Source: Plazaster borealis
Taxonomy: Eukaryota > Echinodermata > Asteroidea > Forcipulatida > Labidiasteridae
Assembly (NCBI GenBank): GCA_021014325.1
Contig: CM037476.1
Coordinates: forward strand, 21,922,827 to 21,986,826
Length of the DNA: 64,000 nucleotides
Direction of reading: 5' to 3'
How positions within the stretch are numbered: position 1 is the stretch's first letter; each line of letters begins with the position of its first letter. Positions 55,690-64,000 of the stretch are shown here, piece after piece. The notes beneath the pieces were generated by a model that saw only the letters and a program-made list of their open reading frames with translations, was not told the origin of the DNA and ran no database searches. Position numbers and translations under genes: made by a program.

Positions 55690-55995
55690 AGTGCAGATGC
55701 ATTCAATACATAATTTCACAACGCAAGATGGCATAGTCCACCATTCAAACTTACAGTGGATAATATTGAATGGTCAGACAGTATTAAGGGTTGACTGTAA
55801 TATGTAGATGCATTCATAACATAATATCATATTGCAGGCTGGCATTGTCTATCATTCAAACGTACAGTGGATAATAAGTATTGAATGGTCAGACAGTAGG
55901 AGGGTTAGATGTGTAGATGCAATCATGACATGGTATATTTATCATTTAAAACTACAGTGGATGAAATTGAATGGTCAGACAGTAAAAAGATTAAT
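55690..55995. repeat. Three tandem ~110-bp units
   Basis: Each unit carries AGATGCA(T/A)TCAT near its start and ACAGTGGAT..ATTGAATGGTCAGACAGTA near its end. Units start at about 55692, 55804 and 55913 and have drifted apart. Confidence 0.75.
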
Positions 55996-56552
55996 ATATT
56001 ATACCAGATACCTGTTACTAAAAAAGATAAATGCCTCATATATAATCTGCAACCTTCAATTAATGAGTTATAAAGTACAATATACCTACGAAAGTAATAC
56101 AGGGTTTTACGATTTTGTCTCTTCAATTGAAACCATAATTCAATTTCACTTTGAGGCATGCCAATTTATACCGTATCAGGCCTGTTGCTTCATTCTTAAA
56201 ATGGCAAGGGCACCAAGGCGTTTTCTTCTTGGTAAAGGGCACCTCTATGAGGAAATTGTAAATCTCTACTGGAACATTTCAAGGGGCACCAAGGCAATGA
56301 CTAGGGGCAACGGAGGCAATTGCCTCCGTCGCCTCCATGAAGTATCATGTAGTATTATCAGGCCTCACATTAACACTAGCCCAGCGTACATTGTCTAGTA
56401 AAAAACTGCTAAGGGCTAGTAAACACCAATTCTCAACTTGCTACAAAAAAACTGTGCGACCCACTTGTTTAAAATGCTCATATTTCTTCCTTTTAAGATG
56501 TGCGAATGTATGTATCTCCATTTGACCAATAAACTGGTTGTGATCTCTTCAA

Positions 56553-56784
56553 TTAAAGGGGCACTGTCGTCATGATCACAGTCTGCTTGTGGCTTGACAT
56601 GGAAACATGAACTCTCACCCAGTTACTAAACGCACTCGCGCGCGTTAAACGTCACATCACAAACAAAAGCTTTAAAGGGTGCTGTCGTTATTATCTCGCG
56701 TGCGTGTGCAGTAACTGGGTGAGAGTTCAGAATTTAATGTCTGGCCACAGACTCCCTTTGATCCCGACGTCGGTGCCACTTTAA
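56553..56784. mobile_element. TTAA-flanked MITE
   Basis: TTAAAGGGGCACTGTCG at the left and GGTGCCACTTTAA at the right. An inner inverted pair, AACTCTCACCCAGTTACT and AGTAACTGGGTGAGAGTT, makes a strong foldback. CGCACTCGCGCGCG lies in the loop. Confidence 0.75.
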
Positions 56785-57492
56785 CACATCAGTTAATGAC
56801 AGATACAGTTGATGACAATTTATAATTAAAACCTGAGCTACTAAAACTTCCTAGGGGCAAGTAAAATGCACAGTTTACTAGCCCTAGGTGGGCTACTTTA
56901 CAAAAAGCTCAAGCACAAGATCTGAATTATATTAAATTAAACTTATAATGTGTTCTTTTTAGCCATGCAATATCGCCATTCAAGTTGGTGCATTTTTTTT
57001 TTTTTTAACGCATGACACAAGAGAACAATCTCTTAATACACATTAGGTGAAACTAAATGACTGTTTTGAGGAGCTTTTTTATTTTTCGCGAAATAAAATT
57101 ATGGTATATTTTAATTTGCCGCTTTTTTGCTAAAAATGACCGGAAATCTTACAATTAAGACATTTGTGATACATTAATACTGATTGAGGCATAACACATT
57201 TTTTGTTCCGCTTATTTGTAACTACGCTATGTTTTAAGATAACTGTGTATAAAATTATTTTAGAAAACAAAACATCAACAATATGCTGAAAGTTTCTTAA
57301 GTTTTTGCATTGACAAGTACCACATCACCTTCTCAGTTACCCTAATCTAAGATGTTTGTAATTAAAATGTTTGGCCAGGCTTTGGAAAAAATTTCCAGGA
57401 GCATTTTGTTTGTTACGGAAAATATTCAAAAAGAGAACATGGCAATAAAGAATTAAAATATTTTTCAAATTAGGAATTTTAATTACTAGGTA
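56785..57492. other. Spacer, no gene seen
   Basis: AT-rich; a poly-T run lies at about 56993-57006. Nothing else recognised. Confidence 0.45.
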
Positions 57493-57651
57493 CCAATTCC
57501 ATTAAGCTATTAAGCACAAAGACATTTGCTAAGCACAGAGAACTCTTGCTTAGCAGAAACAGGTTACCAGCCAAAAATACATTGCAATGTATATTGTTTT
57601 TGATTGGTTCCCTGTTAATATTTTGCTCAGCAGCTTTATGAAATTGGGCCC
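57493..57651. mobile_element. GCTTAGCAG MITE, copy 1
   Basis: CAATTCCATTAAGCT at the left and AGCTTTATGAAATTG at the right are imperfect inverses. CTTGCTTAGCAGAAACAGG and GGTTACCAGCCAAAAATACA lie inside. This family is familiar from marine deuterostome introns. Confidence 0.75.
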
Positions 57652-58267
57652 TAGACTAGTTCGAACAGAAAAGGAATGGAACAGAAATTGGTGAACTGAA
57701 CTCCCGTCAATATTTTATATAAAAAAACCTACATGTAGTCTGGGCTTCAATGAAAACATAGCGTGGACCTACCTGAAACCACGGATTTGGCTTAGACTCT
57801 AACTTAGGCTCAATAGTCTTGAAAACACACTTCCGATAAAAGACTTCAAACAGGCTGACACTGCCTAAGCTGGGAATGACATTGGACAGATTTGAAAATC
57901 CCTGAAAAATGGCTTGCAGGTCTCAGGTCCCCCTTATTTTAGAGCTGGAACATTTCATGATGTTGCAGTTCAGGAGGTACATGTATACAGACTCTGTTCA
58001 TCACCAGAATCGCGACACTCAAGGTTTGATAACAATGTGCATTATTTCTTTCTCCCTTTGGTGATTACTTTACTTCCTTCAAGAAAATGTCAAGGTTCAA
58101 GGGGGTTTCCAGCCAATCTTGAAATCAGGAAATATCCTGGGAAATCACATGCCTGCTAAGCCAATGGCCAAAAACCTATGCCGTGGTTTCGAAAACGACA
58201 AATGTAAATCTCAATTGCCAAATCCACACCTGTGAAAAAAAAAGCTCTAATCAACAACCCAAACTCT
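57652..58267. other. Spacer, no gene seen
   Basis: The ORF at 57914-58159 has no domain or splice support. Confidence 0.45.
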
Positions 58268-58485
58268 GGGACCAATCTCACAAAAGCCTGTATTTCGCAG
58301 AGCTGCTTAATTAAGCACATAAAGTAGCTAAGCACAACAAAAATTATGCTTACCAGATCCAAGGTTACCAGCCAAAAATGCAATGTCACATGTACCTCTT
58401 GTGACTGGTATCCTGCTGATTTTTGCTTAGCAGAAAACTGTTAAGCAATGTTTATTGCTTAAATCACCTCTATGAAATTCGGCCC
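58268..58485. mobile_element. GCTTAGCAG MITE, copy 2
   Basis: GACCAATCTCACAAAAGCCT at the left and CCTCTATGAAATTCGGCCCA at the right. It holds GGTTACCAGCCAAAAATGCA and ATTTTTGCTTAGCAGAAAAC, so it is longer but clearly related to 57493-57651. Confidence 0.75.
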
Positions 58486-60066
58486 AGATGTTCTCTGCCT
58501 ATGGATCATTCCTTAGAACCAGTTTCTAGTTCGCAAAGCCCCCCTTTTTTTAAGCATATGAGTGACCTATACGTAACTATTATAGTCCAATTGTGAAGCA
58601 TGCACAACAATAATAGCCCATAATATGCACAATCGGCGCACAAAAGATTCTTGGTGAAATCCGTGTCCAAGCAACAACGGCAACGGCAAGCAACCATCGT
58701 GGTGCGCTGATTTTGAAACAACGCAGTACACAACTATAAAACGTGGCATAGTTACATGTACATGTAAACTAAAGTATGGCGTCCATATTTGCAGCTTGAT
58801 TTTTTTTTTCTTTCTCAGTTCCCAAGATGCATTGCGGTATATTTTTAAGATGGCACTTGTGCATACATGGGCTATTGCACAGGTCTACAAATGTCCTGAT
58901 TGTTTTAAAATAAACTTATGCTTACCCATTTTGTTTATGCTAAAGTTAAGCAAAAAATAAACTAAAAATAAATGTTTACGAGTAAACAGCTTAAAGAAAT
59001 TGATCATTGGCAAGGCAGTTTCTAAAATAAATGTAAATGCTCCTCTAGGGTTTACCCTTTACTTTGTCAGTGACTAGCCAGCAGGACCAGTCAGCTTGTC
59101 ATTTTACTAGTCCATATTGAACAGGGATACTTTTCAACCCCGGACCACTAGGAGAGAATTTGGCTGGTCCTCGGGTGTTTTAACTAGCAATTGGCCAGCG
59201 GACCACTATTAGGGGAGAACGCTGCCCTCTCTATGCTCTTCCATCACCCAAAATAATCGTAACCAAATTTCAATACATGTGTCTTTTAACTTTACCTCAT
59301 TGACGGTAATTGAGTGTTTTCGTTTCGTCAAATATTATCTAAATACCAGAAAATTGATGACTAATGCCCGAAATTGCAAGAGGGGGAACAAAAACCCAAA
59401 TAAGTGGACTTTGATAAGAAAGGTATGCCTCGCCTAATGCTAAGTAGCTGTTATTTAGGTCTCACTCAAGTTCAACATCCATGGTTTGGGGTGGTTTAGG
59501 GCTACAACAAAAAAAGAACCCCCAAAAACCGAGAAAAAAGTTTCACGAATAATCAGAAATAATCACCAAACACCATCCCCAAAGACACACAAAAAAATAC
59601 ACAGACTAAACTTTCAAAAAAATCCCCACTAGACCACAGGTCGTGCAGTTCAAAGCTTTCACATAATAATATTTTTTTTATTTTTATAAGACCTAAAATG
59701 CCTCATTCATATTTGCTGAGTGTTTGGAAGTTTGGATTTGAAAAGCTTCAAAAGTACCCATTAGTAAATCTAAGAAAGCTTAATTTTGGTTACTGGTTAA
59801 TTAAGTGCTGATCGGACTCTGGCCAGTTGGCCAGTGGTTAGTGTTGTACAAATAAAAAAACAACCTTGTGGCTTATAACTTGATAAATAAAAAATAGAAA
59901 TAAAAACAAGCTTCATCATGAGAGCAAACTTTTCTTTTCAAAGCTAACCGTCTTGAAACTTGAAAAATTACAAAACCAAAACATTTCAAATAACAAAATT
60001 TGATTCCAAACGAAGTCTACAAACAAAATTGTCAGCATCTCTTAGTTTTCCAATTTAAAAATCTTG
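58486..60066. other. 1.6-kb stretch, no gene seen
   Basis: AT-rich. No supported exon on either strand. It lies beyond the 3' end of the AGPAT gene. Confidence 0.45.
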
Positions 60067-60087
60067 TTTATTATTTTGTTTTTTATT
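60067..60087 (-). terminator. Poly(A) signals of the AGPAT-type gene
   Basis: Two minus-strand AATAAA hexamers (60067-60072, 60082-60087) lie about 45-65 bases past the stop codon at 60133. Confidence 0.6.
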
Positions 60088-60132
60088 TGCATAAAGAGGG
60101 AAGAGAAGCAAACAGATGATCTTTACCCTTGA

Positions 60133-60266
60133 TTAATCATTCTTACTGAATGACGTCGCTTCACTGGTGTCCGTACTTGCTCCGTTTGTTCTGTGTTTCT
60201 TACTGCCGTACGTAGAGCCTTTTGATGTGATGGTTGCACCGATCATGAACTTACTCAGAACATACA
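60133..60266 (-). CDS. AGPAT3/4: AGPAT3/4-type acyltransferase, last coding exon
   Basis: The acceptor TTTTTGTTGCAG joins here in phase 1, and the exon runs to TAA. It encodes YVLSKFMIGATITSKGSTYG, then a short basic-polar tail ending SFSKND. The motif MIG-x-T-x-x-x-KGS-x-YG is the C-terminal signature I know from vertebrate AGPAT3 and AGPAT4, where the last membrane segment is followed by a cytosolic tail. The tail is Ser/Thr-rich and longer than in the vertebrate proteins I recall. Confidence 0.85.
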
Positions 60267-60510
60267 CTGCAACAAAAAAACCATAAATAAAATAAGACTG
60301 ATTTTTATTCTTCAAATTATAGGGATAAAGTTGAACCTGGTCATATTCAATGTACAGGAGAACGTAAAGGGAATAACATAACAGGCCCAAGAGTTACTTG
60401 AAAGAGTTGAAAATGCTGCTCTCGGAGTTGGATTTACACATAAATGCAAAGAAGACCCAGTGCATCGTGTATGATAGATATAAGAACTAAGGATGAAACT
60501 AGTAAACAAA

Positions 60511-60802
60511 TTAAAATAATAATAAACATTTATATAGCGCTTCATACGAAGTGTTTCTGAGCGCTTTGCAAAAAGTAACAAAAATAAACAAGGGGTTCGC
60601 CCCTGTATTCCTGGTTTGATTGGCTGCATATTGCGCCACAGCACTTGTAAACCATTACATGGTGCTACATGTAGGTAAAGGAATAGGTCTTCAACACGTA
60701 GCTCCGCATACCTTGCAGGAAAAAATACTGAGTGATTTGAGACGCCCATCAGGTGTGATAAAGCGCTATATAAGAACTACGTATTGTTATTATTACTATT
60801 AA
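60511..60802. repeat. Foldback made of two LINE-like 3' ends
   Basis: AATAATAATAAACATTTATA plus TAGCGCTT at the left and AAAGCGCTATATAAGAACTA plus a TTATTATTACTATT tail at the right are inverted LINE 3' end motifs. The structure sits in the last intron of the AGPAT-type gene. Either two insertions or one composite SINE-like element could produce it. Confidence 0.6.
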
Positions 60803-60845
60803 ATATGGACTTGATATGACATAAGAGGGACAAGTGTTCACTTAC

Positions 60846-61056
60846 ACGCTAGTAGGGCACCTAGTGCTGTTGCCGACGCCAACAGAGAGCCTGTTGTCAG
60901 CACAGTGATGAGGTAGTACAGTGCTGGGAATCCAAGGAAGGACAGCCAGAACACCTCAACCAAGATCGGCGACCACTTGCAAGGGAACGGGATCGTCTTG
61001 CGGTGGTTGCAGCCCGAGAAGGTTTCATGTTGAACGAAATGCTCGTATAGTATATC
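60846..61056 (-). CDS. AGPAT3/4: AGPAT3/4-type acyltransferase, penultimate coding exon
   Basis: Acceptor TTTCTCCAG and donor GTAAGT bound a 211-base exon (phase 0 in, phase 1 out). It reads DILYEHFVQHETFSGC, then NHRKTIPFPCKWSPILVEVF, then two hydrophobic stretches (FWLSFLGFPALYYLITVL and GSLLASATALGALLA) that I read as C-terminal membrane helices. It joins exactly in frame with both neighbours. The spacing and order KLYQEKD-x(n)-W-x(n)-hydrophobic pair match AGPAT3/4. The family transfers an acyl chain from acyl-CoA to the sn-2 position of lysophosphatidic acid in the endoplasmic reticulum. Confidence 0.85.
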
Positions 61057-62438
61057 CTGGAGAAATAGAAAGAGGATTTTGTTTCAGTATAAAAAACACC
61101 CTGCAGACTTTGTATAATAGTCATTTTATGTGGGGTTTTTTTTAGGGGGGGGGGGCAAAGAATAGTACAAAGCATACGAGTATGAAACGTAAACAAACTG
61201 ATCTGTTCAAGTCAACTGAGGGCGCCCTACCTGGTATTTCATCATGATGAAATCATGTAAATAGGGCCCTTAGATTAGGACTTAGAAAATCAGATTTAAA
61301 ATAAATTGACCCCACAAATCATGGTTGCTTTTTTTAATTGCTGCAACAAAAAAAGGCTCAAATAAGTTGCCCAAAAATCCCCGACAAAACAATGTTTTCC
61401 ATTGCTTTCACTATGATCATGGGCATTGAGCTAATTATCTCCAAGAAGCATCATGCCTGGAAATTTGATTACCCCCCCCCCTTCTCCCCAAGCCATTAGA
61501 AAAAACTAAAACCACGGGCTATTTTGGTGGGACTCAAACCCATGCTCCAGCATTCTAGAGCAGTGGCTTAACCATCGTCATTCGATTGGTGAAACACGCG
61601 TCAAGTGTCATACCTTTGTTTCCTTAAGAAATTTCACAGCGATTCATCGCAATGTCATTTCCAAAATAATTGTTCCTGCCCATTCGTCAAAACAAGGTGG
61701 TGCAACAGCAGACAAGGTTGGTGTCTACATTGAGTGGTCCATAGAAGGTTTTTCAGGGTTTTTTTCAGAGGGTGGGCTAGACGCGTTTCTGTGTCTATTT
61801 TGTGTTTATTGTGAAACAAAATTCACAAAAATCTATGTGTGTGTTCTATAAAACAAATGTTAAATGCATTTTGTTTATGCATTGTCCCAGAATATAATAA
61901 CCTGGTATAATCTGGCTTTTCCATTTCACTCCCCTCTGCCTTGTAAAATGAATAGTCCAGATTTTCGTGATTATATTCTGCAATAATGCAGTCACTTGTG
62001 TCCAATATTTGTATAACAATTGATGTAAAAATTAGGGAATAACAGTGTGGGGAGCTGGTCTTCACTGCGTGGTAATGACTGGGTTGGTGGCTGGCCGCTG
62101 TTAATGAACCGAACTGAAGGTCCACCACTACCACGCATTGAAGACCATCTCACCACACTGTTATTCCCATTAATAAATACCTTCAACAAAAAAAGGGGAC
62201 CATCTGTCCTTGCCCAAAAAACACAAAAACAATACGCACAAAGAAAACAGTTGATTTGAAAGTTCCCTGCAAATTATTTTGCGTAAAAATATGATTGTTT
62301 AGGGGGCATTTTATTCCTCGTTCACCAAGCCGGTCCTTATATCACATGTTAATACACCCCCACGTGATCAGTCTTTGACCAATTAGAGTGCGTAAACTCT
62401 CTGAGGTGTTTATTAATCAGGGATAATAATACACTCAC
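61057..62438 (-). other. AGPAT-type gene intron
   Basis: Contains a poly-G run (61146-61155), a tRNA-like SINE piece, and a foldback around 62040-62165 in which GAATAACAGTGTGG is inverted as CCACACTGTTATTC. Confidence 0.7.
61500..61590 (-). repeat. tRNA-like SINE fragment
   Basis: The minus strand shows a B box (GGTTTGAGTCC, 61530-61540) and upstream text GATGGTTAAGCCACTGCTCT resembling an A-box arm. It is different from the SINE at 49182 and 63101, and has no amino-acceptor end, so it is not a tRNA gene. Confidence 0.5.
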
Positions 62439-62514
62439 CTTCTCCTTGTAGAGATCGTGGATGAATTTCACCTGACCCTCTTCATCTTTAGGAACGTCTT
62501 CAATTGGTATTCTC
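62439..62514 (-). CDS. AGPAT3/4: AGPAT3/4-type acyltransferase, third-last coding exon
   Basis: A 76-base exon from acceptor TTTCACTCCAG to donor AAG/GTGAGT. It supplies RIPIEDVPKDEEGQVKFIHD and LYKEK. It begins with the third base of an AAG codon whose first two bases end the previous exon, and closes in phase 0. RIP-[IL]-ED-[IV]-P followed by a short acidic stretch and L-Y-[KQ]-EKD is the AGPAT3/4 segment just after the acyltransferase catalytic domain. Confidence 0.85.
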
Positions 62515-63460
62515 CTGGAGTGAAAGACATGGTCAGTGTTGTCAATTAATCAACGAGCACTAATATGAAAGTTCACTTGGAATACACCACATCACCTTCT
62601 TTACAAACAGTGGTTTTTTTCGCCCTGCCTGTCACCTCTGTGGACCCCGGTTAGAATCCCATCCTGGAATGAAGCCTTGAGTGTTGATTGGGTTTTCAGT
62701 CCTTACCCCTCATTGCGTGTGTTTCTCCTCCAACATCTTTTTCTTTCTTTGACTCAAGATCAAATTCACAAAAATCATGAAGATAAAACTGTTTGGCACT
62801 TCCCAGATTGCACAGGGAGGGCTTTTAAAACCAAAGATAAACACCAAGTGAAAAACATTCCGAGGACCTGATTTCAATTCAGCGTGCTCAGGCCAAACTT
62901 CCAAAGTTTGGGTTTAGAATGCCGCCCAGTTTTTGAGAAACCCTGTAAAGAACCCTGATTTTTATTACTATAATTGGCGTTAAAGGGAGAATGAAAGACC
63001 TCAAAGACTGAAGTTGAAAGCCCATTTCCCCTTCTGAGTAATTGATTATAGAGGTACTGCATATTCATTGCTTAAAAAATTCCTTTTTTACATTGTGAAT
63101 TTCAAGTAATAAACCACAAGGGAAATTGACTGGGCAAATTTTGAAATAATTTGGTGTTAAACAAAGAAAAAGTTACCAGAGCAGGACTTGAACCTGCAAC
63201 TTCCAGATTAACATGTCAACGCTCTACCACCTGAGATACACTAGCCCAATACCGAAATAAATGTTTATTGAATTGAATTGAATTGAATTGAATGTTGGCA
63301 GTCTCCCATTTTTGTCAATATCTTTGTTCGCGGGTGCCAGTCAGAAGCCATACAACCTGTAATTGCCATTATAACCAGGGATCACCACACCCAAGTTTAC
63401 GAAACAACCTGGGAAGCGGCAGCAGAGGGATTAAGAAAACAGAAAAATGAATACACCTAC
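62515..63460 (-). other. AGPAT-type gene intron with a SINE
   Basis: Holds the SINE at 63101-63397. The ORFs at 62677-62904 are unsupported. Confidence 0.7.
63101..63397 (-). repeat. tRNA-derived SINE, copy 2
   Basis: It has the same architecture as 49182-49420. The B box is GGTTCAAGTCC (63184-63194) and the A-box arm TCTCAGGTGGTAGAGC. A (GAATT)n microsatellite at 63267-63294 has expanded between the tRNA-like part and the CTTGGGTGTGGTGATCCCTG end. Confidence 0.75.
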
Positions 63461-63566
63461 TTTGCATGAAAATTGAAGATAAATTTCTTCCCCCTCAACA
63501 GGTTCAGCAGTGTTGGTTTCGAATCGGACTTATTCACTGCAAAGGTGAGGTCATAAATTGCAGGCA
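63461..63566 (-). CDS. AGPAT3/4: AGPAT3/4-type acyltransferase, fourth-last coding exon
   Basis: This is the most 5' exon of the gene inside the window; the gene continues past 64000. The acceptor TTTTCTGTTGCAG opens a 106-base exon that ends CATGCAAA/GTAGGT. It encodes PAIYDLTFAVNKSDSKPTLL followed by NLLRGKKFIFNFHAK. VPAIYD, the L-L-x-x-L-x-GKK spacing and the following R-[IF]-P match the segment after motif IV of AGPAT3/4. The catalytic NH-x4-D and glycerol-phosphate-binding motifs must lie in exons outside the window, so activity cannot be judged here. Confidence 0.85.
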
Positions 63567-64000
63567 CTGCAACAGAAAAGAAGACAGGAAATTGTTGTTT
63601 ATTGAAATTCAACCCTCTTAAAAATCCTGATATGCTGGGTTGACATGGCCAGAGTGTTTTCAGCTTTTTATAAAAAATGTATAATCCAGGATTGGCAAGG
63701 ATACAAAAAACATTGTTTTAAGTTTAGTCCGAAAGCTTTATACTGATTATGAAGTTCAAAACTAGAACCACTTTTTTCTGTGAAATAATTCCCTTTGAAA
63801 TTTGAAGTCACATTCGAGAAAACTGTATCTGAAGACCTGAAGAAATGCAACAGCTGATTACAACCAAAATTAGTGGACAATGTGCTTAAATGTCAAAAGC
63901 TGAAAATTGTATATGATTTTTCATTGTTTTCTCCAAACTCACACAACCGATTCAGCCCAAATTTTCACAGGTTTGTTGTTTCATGTATTTGATTGATCAC
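63567..64000 (-). other. AGPAT-type gene intron, 5' part
   Basis: No further exon was recognised. The last 70 bases carry the end of a TTAA-type MITE family member (CAGCCCAAATTTTCACAGG), matching 2292-2312. Confidence 0.5.

Noticed and set aside
60897..61196. Basic Arg/Ser-rich minus-strand ORF
   Set aside because: It is the wrong frame of the AGPAT penultimate exon. The correct frame joins in phase with both neighbouring exons.

Overview
The window is eukaryotic and most likely comes from an echinoderm; a sea star is my best guess. The evidence is AT-rich DNA with GT-AG introns, a tandem multi-exon SRCR (scavenger receptor cysteine-rich) gene, CR1/L2-like and Jockey-like LINEs, and several short repeat families that I associate with echinoderm genomes. 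Those families are TTAA-flanked elements, a 'GGATTAATCC' hairpin element and a 'GCTTAGCAG' element. The species assignment is inference. No bacterial operons, CRISPR arrays, rRNA genes or intact tRNA genes were seen.

Layout. (1) 0.2-15.8 kb: two inverted copies of one terminal-inverted-repeat element (237-947 and 15148-15844) bracket a minus-strand array of eight SRCR exons at about 1.28 kb spacing (3211-13709). Every internal exon is phase 1 at both ends. The exon with a stop codon lies at 3211, with AATAAA signals just beyond it. Exon 4 is cut by a 5'-truncated LINE that replaced about 0.8 kb of the array. Exon 8 carries a poly-C frameshift. (2) 16.3-16.75 kb: a minus-strand secreted PAN/apple-like protein. 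It could be the 5' part of the SRCR gene or a separate small gene. (3) 17.6-22.4 kb: nested foldback elements around a DNA transposon (18573-21414) with arms of about 0.55 kb, a 4-bp target duplication and a remnant ORF. (4) 22.4-35.3 kb: a solo LTR, a broken Jockey-like LINE, and an 8.4-kb Ty3/gypsy element. The Ty3/gypsy element has lost protease, reverse transcriptase and RNase H, but keeps gag, integrase and an extra zinc-finger ORF. Each of its LTRs carries a different nested transposon. (5) 37.1-40.6 kb: a 3.5-kb inverted-repeat element with arrays of perfect 24-bp palindromes near its ends. (6) 44-47.6 kb: an element flanked by a 10-bp duplication, and a foldback element split by a LINE. 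(7) 48.9-50.3 kb: a possible two-exon gene for a small secreted peptide on the plus strand. (8) 51.6-52.4 kb: a second palindromic repeat array. (9) 60.1-63.6 kb: the last four coding exons of a minus-strand 1-acylglycerol-3-phosphate acyltransferase gene of the AGPAT3/4 type, with SINEs in and next to it.

Host function reduces to three loci. One is a lineage-expanded SRCR/PAN-type secreted recognition protein, probably immune or adhesive. One is a possible small secreted peptide. The third is a conserved ER phospholipid-synthesis enzyme that continues beyond the right edge. Most of the rest is layered transposable-element DNA, and the order of insertion can be read from the nesting.
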